From assembly GCA_023055425.1 (NCBI GenBank), contig JALGPY010000004.1:21165718-21229717 (forward strand): DNA of 64,000 bases, read 5' to 3'. The stretch comes from Linanthus parryae. Its lineage: Eukaryota > Streptophyta > Magnoliopsida > Ericales > Polemoniaceae. Shown here piece by piece: positions 49,011-59,389 of the stretch. The first letter of the stretch is position 1; every line of letters starts with the position of its first letter. The notes under the pieces were generated by a model. The model made no database searches and was not told the DNA's origin. It saw only the letters and a list, made by a program, of their open reading frames with translations. Position numbers and translations under genes: made by a program.

Positions 49011-49676
49011 ATGAAAACTCGAACAGTCTCAGACAGAATCAAGATGGCCGGAGGATCAAAACCTAGATCTGAGAAGAAGAGAAAGTTAACTGAAGAAAAG
49101 GTTCTAACTATCAGTGAAGACTCAGAGTCAAAGAGTTTTACTGATGAAGAACAGGAGTCTTCAGCACCCAAGATGATGGTGAAAAAAGGACCAGACTCTA
49201 GCAACTGGCAAGAAGAAAGAGACTACAGTATCTTCACAAGAAAAGCAGAAGGGAATCCATATTGGAAGCCCTATGAGAGACAAGGAAAAAGACAGACACA
49301 GGGGTCTAAGGAAAGGAAAGAAATTCTCATTCCAAACTCAGATTCAGACACTACTTCAGGATCATATGGAGTGTACTCTGTGTCCAACAAGGGAAAACAT
49401 GAAAAGGATCTGTTCAAGTCTGTAGCCGCATCAAAAACAGGGAAGACGGGTCACAAAATACCCTCTGCACAACAAAAAATGATGGATGTGAAGAAGAAAC
49501 TAAAGCATGGAAAAAAATCTTTGGAAGGACTCACCTTCTTGTTCAACAAGTTTATAGAGAAGATCAGCTCTCTTATTGAGGAACTTGATGTGGTTTCGCA
49601 AGAAGTCCAAGCCAATGATGAAGATAGTGAGGAAGAAGAGGGAGACCGGGATGGAGATGAAGACCCAACCCCTTAA
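49011..49676 (+). CDS. SIRE-2 third ORF, shortened, uninterrupted 221 codons
   Basis: ATG at 49,011, after the CCCTA context also seen before the SIRE-1 copy. The 221-residue product is very charged. The N-terminus is basic (KPRSEKKRKL), followed by SEDSESKSFTDEEQE, a middle rich in K, S and G, a predicted helical C-terminus (about residues 165-205) and an acidic tail (DEDSEEEEGDRDGDED). Compared with SIRE-1 it lacks the folded middle block. The position between pol and the polypurine tract at 49,994 matches the third ORF of SIRE elements. Function is unknown; the family name env-like is only a label, and I see no signal peptide or membrane segment. Expression is doubtful since the element lacks its 5' half. 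Confidence 0.55.
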   Translation: MKTRTVSDRIKMAGGSKPRSEKKRKLTEEKVLTISEDSESKSFTDEEQESSAPKMMVKKGPDSSNWQEERDYSIFTRKAEGNPYWKPYERQGKRQTQGSKERKEILIPNSDSDTTSGSYGVYSVSNKGKHEKDLFKSVAASKTGKTGHKIPSAQQKMMDVKKKLKHGKKSLEGLTFLFNKFIEKISSLIEELDVVSQEVQANDEDSEEEEGDRDGDEDPTP

Positions 49677-49993
49677 TCCTGCCTACTCTTTCTTTCACAA
49701 TCTTTCTTTCACAAGTTTCATTTTTCAACAATTTCCAGACACTGATCCAACATCTTCTCATTCTTTTTTATGAAAGTCAAAACGGGGGAGAAAATCTTAG
49801 GTTGTTTTGATTTATTTCTATTTAGATGACAGATCTTTTGGTTAGTAGGATTTTCTGCAACTTACTTGGAGTTCTTGTGTTTGCTCATTAATAAGTTGGA
49901 TCTTTTGGAATTACTGTGTTATTAGTATTCTGTGCTAATCAGTATTTTTTGCAGATATTTAGAATCAAAACAGTTGAGGTTTTGTCTTTCAAC

Positions 49994-50003
49994 AAGGGGG
50001 AGA
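49994..50003 (+). other. SIRE-2 polypurine tract
   Basis: AAGGGGGAGA directly before the LTR start TGTAAGGTCAAAGG, as in SIRE-1 (AAGGGGAAGA). Confidence 0.8.
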
Positions 50004-50004
50004 T

Positions 50005-51968
50005 TGTAAGGTCAAAGGTTTCATGGACTTGAAATACTTAGGTATTTCAAGGCCTTGAACCAGTTTTTAAAGCCTTGAATCAGGTTTCACATAGTTGAAA
50101 TAGTTGAGCTATTTCAAAGGCCTTGAACCAAGATTCAAAGCCTTGAAACTGTCTGACCTGCATACCTATTGTGAGGGGGAGTTTCTCTAAACTCTTTTGA
50201 TTTAACTCTACTTCTCTCGCCCCTAAACTTGAAGTGTTATTATTTGATGATGAAATAAAAACTGTTTTGATATATCTAACATGTTAAAATCCAGTTTTTT
50301 GACTCAGTTTTGCAGGGAATTCTATTTCCTAAATATGAAGGTTCAATTTCCTATTCTAGCTTTTGCTGGAAAAGGAAACATTGGAAGCAGATCATTCTCT
50401 AACCAATTAGACCTCCATGACAGCTTCTCAATTTGTTTCAAGACAATATCAACAATATCTCTGAAGATTGTGATCAACTATTCGTTGGAGAAGGTTGTTG
50501 AAGAGAGTCAAAGTTGTTGCCTAAAATACATGAAGTTGTTGCTGAAAATCTGGGAAGATTTGCAGAGTTTCAAACTGCATAATTAGAGCCCAATTTGAAG
50601 CATCAACACACAATACTCAACGCTCAAAAAGAGCGACACAATTACGGATCGACAAGCATCAAAGAAGTTCATCTCTCTCGCAATCCATTTCACAAAAGTT
50701 CACTGCATTCCTCACTGCAGTTCTACATTCTAGTGTTCTTCTTTATTGTGCTTTATTGGTAGATCATTTCTGTAATACTTCTGTAATTCATTCTGAAGGA
50801 TTGTTCAAAGTGAACAATAGAGAATTCTTAGTTAGTCAGTTAGCTAGAGCAGGTACTAGATAGGTTAGGGAGAACCATAAGCTGTGTAGGTGACCCTGCT
50901 AGCAACCTGCTCCATCCGTGCCTAACAAGTTAAACATTTGATTCTATGTTTTCTTAGTCGATTCCATAATGACACTAACATTCATGTATTCTTTCCACAC
51001 AACATACACTTCATTACATACACTGCGGATATAGATGGGAAATGTCTGAATTAGAGCACTATTTTTAGTTTCTTAGTGAAAACTATTTGCATGACTGAAC
51101 TTGACATCAGCTACATGAAATACATTTTTCCTTATTATGATCAACTATTGGAGAAGGTTGTTGAAGAGAGTCAGAACTGTTTCCTAAAATACTGGATGTT
51201 ATCTGGGGAGATTTGCAGAGTTTCAAACTGCATAAATAGAGCCCAATTTGAAGCATCAACACACAATACTCAAAAGGAAAAAAGAGAGACACACTTCTGA
51301 ATTGACAAGCATCAAATAATTTCATCTCTCTCACAATCCAATTCACAGAAGTTCACTGCATTCCTCATTGCAGTTCTACATTCTAGTGTTCTTCTGTATT
51401 TTGCTTTATTGGTAGATCATTTCTGTAATACTATTGTATTTCATTCTCAAGGATTGTTAAAAGTAAACAGTAGATAATTGTGAGTTAATCAGTTAGCTAG
51501 AGAAGGTACTAGATAGGTTAGGGAGAATCACAAGCTGTAATAGAGTAAGGCAATTCTATGTGCTTGAGATCTAGGGCTTAGCTTTTTCTTAATAAGAATT
51601 GAGTTGAAAATCCTGCAGGGAGAAGATCCATGAGGTAGAGACGTAGGTCCAACTGGACTGAACTCTATAAGTCCTTGTCTCATGCATTACAGTTCATTCA
51701 CATTCACAGTTTTTATAGCACTCGAACGTGTCAGTTATTCAAGGGTTTGAAACTCGTTTCAAGGCCTTGAAAAAGGCTTGTCTGTTTCATTACTAACTGC
51801 ATCTCTTTTCAAAGGCTTGAATTTGTGTTCAAGGCCTTGAACTCCTTTGCACTTGAACTAAACCTCTTTTCCTCCTCAAGTTTTGCAAAACGTTGGCATA
51901 CTCTATTCAACCCCCCCCCCCCTTCTAAAGTATATGTGTTGCATATCCACCTGTATACTCCCCTTTCA
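50005..51968 (+). repeat. SIRE-2 3' LTR (1,964 bp) with internal duplication
   Basis: It begins TGTAAGGTCAAAGG and ends CTCCCCTTTCA, matching the ends of the other SIRE LTRs. It is ~430 bp longer than them because a segment is duplicated (50,471-50,895 and 51,138-51,540). The end has an 11-C run near 51,912 where other copies have six or seven C. Four CAAGGCCTTG-type motifs lie in the first 150 bp. Confidence 0.8.
50471..51540 (+). repeat. Direct duplication inside the SIRE-2 LTR
   Basis: The blocks TGATCAACTATT, GTTGTTGAAGAGAGTCA, GAGTTTCAAACTGCAT, CATCAACACACAATACTCAA and GTACTAGATAGGTTAGGGAGAA occur in the same order twice, with an offset of 667 at the start and 653 at the end. SIRE-1 and the solo LTR show one copy. 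Confidence 0.85.
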
Positions 51969-52174
51969 AAAAATCACATGAATGCTCTCTTTTACAACCT
52001 TAAATCTTTTATTGAAAACTCGATATGGTTTGCTAGATTGAGAATAACCAAGAACCACACCTTCATCACTTCTAGCATCAAATTTACCAAGATTATCCTT
52101 ACCATTATTACGCACATAACAAGTACAACCAAAAGGCTTAAAATAAGAAATACTTGGTGTAGATACTGCTTTCT
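51969..52174 (-). pseudogene. SIRE-1 integrase C-terminal fragment
   Basis: The minus strand reads TPSISYFKPFGCTCYVRNN, then LGKFDARSDEGVVLGYSQSS and KPYRVFNKR. This is the conserved C-terminal part of SIRE integrase. It abuts the Tat LTR on the right and the SIRE-2 LTR end on the left. It is on the same strand as the SIRE-1 pol remnant at 46,700-47,411, so I read both as one element split by SIRE-2. Confidence 0.8.
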
Positions 52175-52781
52175 GACATGACAGATCTAGGCCACGTGGC
52201 AACCACCCAGCACACTATATTGTGCTCCACACACACAGGATCACCAGCCGAGCTGATCCATGTGGGGGCTGCGAGACAGAGCCCTCGCATACCACTGCAC
52301 GGGACTTGTAGGGACTTGTGGTTTGGAGGCTAGAGTAAGCCCTGTCGCGTGCGAGCCAAGCCCGCACGCGACCTTTAGTAACTGTTTTGAGAGATTTATG
52401 GCACGAGCTCCATAAACCCGGTCAATCCGGTCAAACCCGGTCAACCTCGTAACGGTTCCGGTATTCGCGCACCACGTGCTCTAACGGTTCCTATATACTC
52501 GGACGAACGTGCCGTTATGGTTAAGCTAATTAAGCCGCCATCAATGGGCGCATTAACCACACTACAACGGTCACGTTCTCCAGTATATATATATCGTTAA
52601 CCTTTCCATACAAAGGAGACACACTGCCATACGCGGAAGCTCTGCCAAACCTCTGTCTCTCTCTCAGACATTGCTACTGACTTACTCTCTCCCTACACAC
52701 ACCCCTATTCTTCCTGTGCGATCCCTGATCCACTACGTACGGTGTACACGGAGGTCTCCCTGCCGGAATCTCTGGTCCACA
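52175..52781 (+). repeat. Tat element 5' LTR (about 607 bp)
   Basis: The left end is placed where SIRE integrase coding stops, at or near TGACATGACAG (uncertain by ~6 bases). The right end is GGTCCACA just before the PBS. The 3' LTR is outside the window, so the ends cannot be confirmed by comparison. Confidence 0.7.
52584..52594 (+). promoter_or_regulatory. Tat LTR TATA box
   Basis: TATATATATAT at about 190 bases before the LTR end. The first transcribed base is expected near 52,620. CT-rich stretches follow. Confidence 0.6.
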
Positions 52782-52782
52782 T

Positions 52783-52800
52783 TTTGGTGAACCCGACGTG
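52783..52800 (+). other. Tat element primer-binding site
   Basis: TTTGGTGAACCCGACGTG right after the LTR end. A TGG start fits a CCA tRNA 3' end, but I cannot name the tRNA. Confidence 0.6.
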
Positions 52801-52822
52801 AAACTTACCAGCAAAAGCAACC

Positions 52823-55435
52823 ATGTCTCAGGAGGACGATGTCAGCAACCGATCGCCTTCCACCGAAACTCCCTCGGGAGACGAGGCTCGCCGTACTCCG
52901 ACGACTCCCGGCGAGGCGCCAACTTTAGAGTCTTTGGACGCCACTGTCCAAAGTCAGGCAAAAGCTCTCAAGTCTCAATCCGCGCAGTTAGAACGGATCT
53001 TGGCCGTTCTGGGCACTCTTGCGCCAAATCCTCCACCTGCCACCGCTATCCCTCAGGGAGGAGGAACCCCTACTGCTCCAGGATTGGGAGTGTCGGCCAC
53101 GCCTCCCAACCCTCATCTGCAAACTCCACCGTCAGCCACGCAGCTGCCTTCGGTCCAAGGGTCAACGGCACAAATGCTGCCCCCTGCTGCTCACGCCTCT
53201 CAGCCCCCGGCTTTGGCGTCCAACCCAGCTCTGCAGTATACTCTGCCTCCACCAGCGACAATCTGGGGAAACGCGGGTAGTCAATACACTCCCAATCCTC
53301 CGGCGGCATATGTGTCGCCACCGCCTACGGCAACCCCTCCGCCAACTACCGAGGGAAGCATTCCAGAATGCATGACGTCTTTACAGAAGCGCGTGGACTC
53401 CATCCTGGCTCATCAGTCGTTCGCGGATACCATCATCCCGAAGCTAGACAACGATCCACCCATTCCACGAGAGATCTATCTCATGCCTAACCCGGCGGGG
53501 TACAAGGCTCCCAAATGGGATAAGTTCGAGGACGTCAATGGAAACGCTCATGAGCATGTCATGCGTTTCATCGATGTCATGGGTCCATACGGAGCCGATC
53601 CCAAACTGCTGATGCGAGAATTCCCAAAAACTCTTGGGAATGTAGCATACAAATGGTACCGAACATTGGAGGCCGGATCTGTGAAAACTTGGGACGACAT
53701 GGTCCAGAAGTTCTATACCAAGTTCTTCCAGATGGAAGAAAAGGTGACGATGATCCATCTCTCGCGGATGTATCAGAAACGCGAGGAAGATGGAATCACT
53801 TTCATCAAGAAATTCAGAGCGAAATCCTTGGAGTGCAAGGATCCAATGCTCGAAAGCCGGCTCGTAGAGATATGCCTGCAGTGCATGCGAGATGAATACA
53901 AAAGCATGCTGATCAATTTGCAAACACCTACGTTTTCAAAGCTCATCGAATGCACGATGAACATCGAGCCCATCGTCGAGAGACAGAGAAAGAAGAGCGC
54001 TCCAGAACGACCTGCGAGCGGCACCACCTACAAGATCGGCAGATTTGGCTACAAGCGGGGACGCGAAGCTGAGGTCAATACAGTTTCGCCCCAGAAGCCA
54101 GCAAAGGTTGCAAACTTCGATGCACCGCCTCTGCCATGCTCGGTGGAGGAAGCAAGCGATCTCTGCAGACAGTGGCGCAAAGACGGCGTCCTGCCACCGC
54201 TCGAGAAAGCACCCTCCAAGGAGATGACGAGGGACCCTAAGTGGTGCGAATACCACGGCAAGGTCATGCACCCCACAGCCGAGTGCAAGAAGCTCAGATT
54301 CGCGTTCGATCAGAAGATGAAGAACGGCGAACTCGTTGTCAGCGACCACCGGAAGGATGTGCGCAACAACCCGCTGCCTGCCCATACAGATTCGGGCTCA
54401 AAGGGCAAAGAGGTCGCCATGATCTCGATAGTGGACTTGGAAGAAGTCGCAGAGGATGGTCTGCCCATCATTGCTGAAGTCCATGAAGATGAAGACTACA
54501 GCATGGACACGGAAGATGAGCGTGCCGACCGCATGAAAGGGTTGCATGGCTTCGACAAATTCTTCAACGAGATGAACTTCTCCGAAAAATGTCGAGCGGA
54601 CATGACAAAAGCAATCTTAAGGGTAGCAGAGGATTACGAGGAGGACCTCGTGGTCTCCAACGGGAAAGTCGTCAGGGCGTCCCGTTCCACAGAAAAGATT
54701 ATGACCTTTTCTGCCAGCGACAAGAAGACAGATGCGAGCCACCAGAGGCCCCTGTACGTGACCGCCATCATCAACGGCGTCGAATTCAAGCGAGCATTCG
54801 TCGATGGAGGAGCAGCGGTCAATGTTGTTCCACTCCACACACTGAAGCTAGCAGGGATCCCCGAGCACAAGGTAGTCAAGCGTCCATCCCCGCTGGTGGG
54901 ATTCGGAAGCGATTCTAGAATGACGATCGGATGGATCCGCCTGGGCGTTCAGATCGGTAAAATCAAGTGCTCGGCGAAGTTCTATGTCATAGACGCGAAC
55001 ACCACATATCACATGATCATAGGTCGGGCCTGGATTCATCGCTTTGACGCAATCCCTTCGACGGCTCACCAGGTGATGAAAGCTATCTGGAACGACAGGA
55101 TTGTCGAGATACCGGCCTCAACTAACCCGTTCAACTTGGACGAAGCACATCTCAACGAGGCGGTGTGGTTCACCGAGATGGCGGATGAGCAAACACCCGG
55201 ACCATTCAACCCTACTCCTTTACCTCTCTGGGAGGACATCAAGGACCAGTCACCTGCGGGCGTGATGGTGACAAGGGGAGATGCCAAGGAAAAGCCGCCT
55301 ACACACGAAGAGGCGCCGCGCATCGCATATCATCGGAAGAATGTGTACACTCTGAAGAGGATCGCAAAGCATGACCCCGAAGGTAAGGAGATAGAGAGCT
55401 TCTACGCCAACGGGAAGAAATGCTATCGCATATGA
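52823..55435 (+). CDS. gag: Tat gag-protease part of the polyprotein (870 codons)
   Basis: ATG at 52,823 in good context (ACCATGTC). Residues ~40-180 are rich in proline, alanine and threonine. The capsid-type gag domain spans about 210-390 (KTWDDMVQKFYTKFF near 286). A zinc-knuckle-like CX2HX4HX4C (CEYHGKVMHPTAEC) lies near 475. A retropepsin-like protease spans about 640-750, with FVDGGAAVNVVP in place of the usual D-T/S-G, and a second conserved block MIIGRAWIH. The frame ends at TGA 55,433-55,435, but the same frame stays open straight into pol, so this stop probably broke a single gag-pro-pol ORF. The product would form particles in the cytoplasm and process itself. Confidence 0.9.
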   Translation: MSQEDDVSNRSPSTETPSGDEARRTPTTPGEAPTLESLDATVQSQAKALKSQSAQLERILAVLGTLAPNPPPATAIPQGGGTPTAPGLGVSATPPNPHLQTPPSATQLPSVQGSTAQMLPPAAHASQPPALASNPALQYTLPPPATIWGNAGSQYTPNPPAAYVSPPPTATPPPTTEGSIPECMTSLQKRVDSILAHQSFADTIIPKLDNDPPIPREIYLMPNPAGYKAPKWDKFEDVNGNAHEHVMRFIDVMGPYGADPKLLMREFPKTLGNVAYKWYRTLEAGSVKTWDDMVQKFYTKFFQMEEKVTMIHLSRMYQKREEDGITFIKKFRAKSLECKDPMLESRLVEICLQCMRDEYKSMLINLQTPTFSKLIECTMNIEPIVERQRKKSAPERPASGTTYKIGRFGYKRGREAEVNTVSPQKPAKVANFDAPPLPCSVEEASDLCRQWRKDGVLPPLEKAPSKEMTRDPKWCEYHGKVMHPTAECKKLRFAFDQKMKNGELVVSDHRKDVRNNPLPAHTDSGSKGKEVAMISIVDLEEVAEDGLPIIAEVHEDEDYSMDTEDERADRMKGLHGFDKFFNEMNFSEKCRADMTKAILRVAEDYEEDLVVSNGKVVRASRSTEKIMTFSASDKKTDASHQRPLYVTAIINGVEFKRAFVDGGAAVNVVPLHTLKLAGIPEHKVVKRPSPLVGFGSDSRMTIGWIRLGVQIGKIKCSAKFYVIDANTTYHMIIGRAWIHRFDAIPSTAHQVMKAIWNDRIVEIPASTNPFNLDEAHLNEAVWFTEMADEQTPGPFNPTPLPLWEDIKDQSPAGVMVTRGDAKEKPPTHEEAPRIAYHRKNVYTLKRIAKHDPEGKEIESFYANGKKCYRI

Positions 55436-58400
55436 AGGTGCGCGGGGACGTCCTCACACGGGCATGGGGATGTCCCTGGGCAAATCAATCAAATCGAGCA
55501 AGTTGCGCTGACAGAAGAGCCAACACAGGGCACCCCAGATGAGAAACTCAAAGAAGAGCCCGAATGCATGGAAGACAGGCCAAGACCACAAAAGCAAGAG
55601 CTAAAAGAAGTGTTCCTCAGCCCGAACGAGGAAAAGAAAAGGCCAGTCTTCCTGAGTGCGGACCTCACAAGCGAAGAGGAACAAGGACTGCTGCAGCTCC
55701 TAACTGAATACAAGGACGTGTTCGCATGGGAATATGATGAGATGCCGGGTCTGGACACGAGCATCACCATGCACCGTTTAGACATCATCCCAGGATCTAA
55801 GCCGGTCAAGAAAAGCACCAGAAGCTTCAGGCCGGAGCTCAACGTGAAGATCAAGCAGGAGATTGTCAAACTCCTAGACGCCAAGTTCATAGAGCCAAAT
55901 CACCATCCCACATGGTTGGCCAACATCGTGCCGGTGGTGAAGAAGAACGGACAGCTCCGCATCTGCGTGGACTTCCGAGATCTCAATCGCTTCTGTCCTA
56001 AGGACGATTTCCCACTGCCTAACATCGATTTGCTCATTGATTCAACGGCAGGCCATCGCATGTTCAGTTTCATGGACGGCTTCAGCGGGTACAATCAAAT
56101 CAAGATGGATCCCGAAGATGCAAGGAAAACTGCATTCATCACTCCCGTGGGGGTATTCAACTACACGGTAATGCCATTTGGTCTTAAGAACGCAGGCGCA
56201 ACCTATCAGCGGGCCATGATGGCTCTATTCCACGACATGATGCACAAAGAAGTGGAATTCTATGTGGATGACCTGGTAGTCAAATCCAGGCATGAAGCAG
56301 ATCACCTTGCAGACCTGCGAAAGGTGTTCAACAGATGCAGGAGCTTTCAGCTAAAAATGAACCCCATGAAATGCGCATTCGGCGTGACCTCGGGGAAGTT
56401 TTTGGGATGCGTAGTCCATCGCCAAGGGATCGAGCCTGACCCTGCGAAAGTGTCAGCCATCACCAGTATGACACCACCTCACAACCAAAGTACCTTGAAA
56501 ACATTCTTGGGAAAATTGTCATATCTGCGGAGATTCATCCCGGAAATCGCCGAAATCACATGCTGTTTCAGCACTCTTCTCAAGAAGGACGCCGCGTACA
56601 ACTGGGCTCCTGATCACGAAGCCGCATTCGAAAAGCTGAAGGAGCTACTCACATCCCCAAAGATAATGATCGCGCCTCAACTGGGATCACCGCTTCTGCT
56701 ATACCTTACATCGACAAGGAAATCTATAGGAGCACTCTTGGCTCAGATGTATGAAGGCCAAGAGAGGCCCATCTATTACATCTCTCGCATTGTGCAGCCT
56801 GCTGAATCAAGGTACACAGACATCGAACGTCATTGCCTTGCTTTATTCTTCGTAATAGAGAAGTTGAGACACTATTTTGCATCGCACAAAGTAGTGGTGG
56901 TCACCAAAAGCGACCCCATACGATACCTGCTAACTCACACTACTCCGGGCGGGAGATTGGCGAAATGGTACATGACCATCTCTCAATACGATATCACATG
57001 CGTGAAACCAAGAGCGATCAAGTCGCAGGCGGTAGCAGATCTGTTGGCACAGTTTCCCGACAACAGTCACGAACCTGTGATCGAGGAAGAGCTCGAAGGC
57101 CCTGAAATCTACGCGATCGACGTGCCCTATTGGACCCTCCACTTCGACGGTTCGTCAACCAGAAAAGGCGGAGGCATTGGGATAGTCTTGACAAAGCCGG
57201 ACGGGGAAGTCATACAGATGTCCGCAAAACTCAACTTCGCAGTCACGAACAACGAGGCGGAATACGAGGCTCTCATCGCGGGGCTCCGTGCGGCGAAAGC
57301 TTTGGAAGTAAGCAACTTAACGGTCATGGGAGATTCCAAACTGATTGTTAAGCAGGCCTCAGGCGAATATGGTTTAAAAGAGATCAACCTCCTGCCATAC
57401 CGCACCCTAGTGCAAAAGCTGATGCAGCAATTCTGCGACGTGAAATACGAGCACAAGCCCCGAGCGGACAACAGGCATGCAGACGCCTTAGCGACTCTGG
57501 GATCTAAGGTCAGCATAGACAAATGCCCCGCAAGGATTTCCATCGAAGTGCGAACATCGTCGGCATTAACAGAAGATGTGTGCGACGACGAACACATGGA
57601 TGACGCAGACTGGCGAAAAGCAATCCTGCAAGCTATTGCGAAAGGCACCAGCAGCGAAAGCTGGGTACTCACGAAAGGATACTGCATCCACGACAACACC
57701 CTTTACTACAAGGGTCCTGGAGGAATACTCATGCGATGTGTCTCCGAGCAAGAGGGACAACAGCTGTTAGAAAAGATTCACCAACACGCTTGCGGAGAAA
57801 GCGAGGTGTCAATCTACAGGAAAGCTCAGAGATATGGCATTCATTGGCCAAGCATGTCAACAGCTGCAGCCCTGATACAAGGGAAGTGCGAAAGTTGCGC
57901 ACTAATCAAAGATTCTCTACTCATCGCTCTAACCGATGACGACACAGACTGGAGGAAGCCATTGTTCGAATTCCTCACCCAGGGAACCGTACCCGAATCG
58001 AGAAAGGAAGCCGACAAATTGAAGAGGAAAGCTTCTCGATACATGGTTCAGGAAAACCTGCTTTGGCGAAAAGGTCATGAGGGTAACTTGCTGCGATGCC
58101 TAGACGGCAGGGAAGCACAAGAAGTCATGGACCTTTCTCATCAGGTGGAACACCAGGGAGGTGCGAAATTATGCAGACAACTCCTCTCAATCGGATACTT
58201 CTGGCCCACGATGGAAGTCGATTGCCGCACCAAGGTGCGACGCTGCCAAGAATGCCAATTCAAAGGGAACCTAGTGCACGCTCCCGCCGTGGATCTACAT
58301 GCATTAGGGACGCCATGGCCATTTCACACATGGGCTTTGGACTTCATCGGCCCCATCCGACCAACGTCACATGGGAACCATTTCATTCTCACCGCAACTG

Positions 58401-59173
58401 AGCTGTTCACCAAATGGGTGGAAGCAATACCACTAAAGACGGCAAACGCGCTGGCTGTGGTTAACTTCATCCATTAAAACATCGTATGCAGGTTCGGAAT
58501 CCCAAATACTATTCTTTCAGATAACGGTACTCCTTTTGTTAATCGTCAGGTAGCTACGAAACTCGCGGAGTACAACATCAGGCAGATATGCTCTACCCCC
58601 TATTATCCAAAGGGAAACGGACAAGCCGAAGCGACTAACAAAACGCTGTTGAGAATTCTGAGCAAGATGGTCGCAGATGACCACAAGAAGTGGGCCGACT
58701 CCCTTAACATAGCTCTTTGGGCCTACAGAACTTCTCCAAGGACACCTACAGGGGCCTCGCCATTTCTACTATGTTATGGGGCCGAAGCTGTAGTACCTGC
58801 GGAGGTCAGAGTTAATTCGGCAAGGCTGGCCTTCCATGCACTCTATGAAAATCAACGCGATCATGATCTAGTCTTGCTGGAAGAAAAGCGAGAACAAGCC
58901 AAAAGGACTAACAAGCGGTACCAAGAAAGAATCGCTCGCGCCTATAACAAGACAGTCCAGCGACGGGATTTCGCAGTTGGCGACCTGGTCTTGCGCGCAT
59001 CTGACCACTGCATGCGAGAAGCAACTCACCCAAAGTTCGCAGCTAATTGGGAAGGACCCTTCGAAGTCACAGAAGTCTTCGATAGCGGCTACTGCAGCAT
59101 ACGAAGGTTGCACGGCACAACCTCAACTCCAAGCTCAGTCAACATGCGCTGGATCAAGAAGTACTATCCTTGA
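55436..59173 (+). pseudogene. pol: Tat pol: RT, RNase H, archaeal-type RNase H, duplicated zinc linker, integrase
   Basis: Same frame as gag. RT spans about 55,790-56,520 (RICVDFRDLNRFCPKDDFPL; FYVDDLVVKS near 56,255). The Gypsy RNase H (about 56,600-56,940) has LLLYLTSTRKSIGALLAQ, so the first catalytic aspartate is missing. The archaeal-type RNase H (57,125-57,510) keeps FDGSS, NNEAEYEAL, MGDSKL and ADNRHADAL. Two related linker/zinc modules follow (57,600-57,907 and 57,937-58,259). The integrase core (58,315-58,640) has D, D and E in WALDFIGP, LSDNGT and NGQAEATNK. The C-terminus ends at TGA 59,171-59,173. A single TAA at 58,475-58,477 interrupts the integrase between the first two catalytic aspartates, hence pseudogene. 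All else is open. Confidence 0.9.
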
Positions 59174-59229
59174 CTTCTCTTATTTCATACGTTTTATGAT
59201 AACGTTGCTTAATGTCTCATGTGGCTATG

Positions 59230-59330
59230 ATTGACGCAATCTCCTCTCCCATATGAGAGGATTGTAATCCTATCTCTCCCATATGAGAGTGTTATAATAA
59301 AAGAATTCTCCCAAATGAGAAGTTCATATT
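59230..59330 (+). repeat. Short repeats with CTCTCCCATATGAGAG dyads
   Basis: Three related units with the self-complementary pattern CTCTC-CCATAT-GAGAG lie just after the pol stop. The last is diverged (CTCCCAAATGAGAA). Confidence 0.75.
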
Positions 59331-59389
59331 TCTAGCCGTTTATATTGCTCTATTATTGCTGTTAACAATGATTTATTCGCTGCAATAGC

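Noticed and set aside
53444..53923. Minus-strand open frames opposite Tat gag
   Set aside because: They are shadows of the GC-rich gag frame; no splice or domain support, unlike 61,810-64,000.
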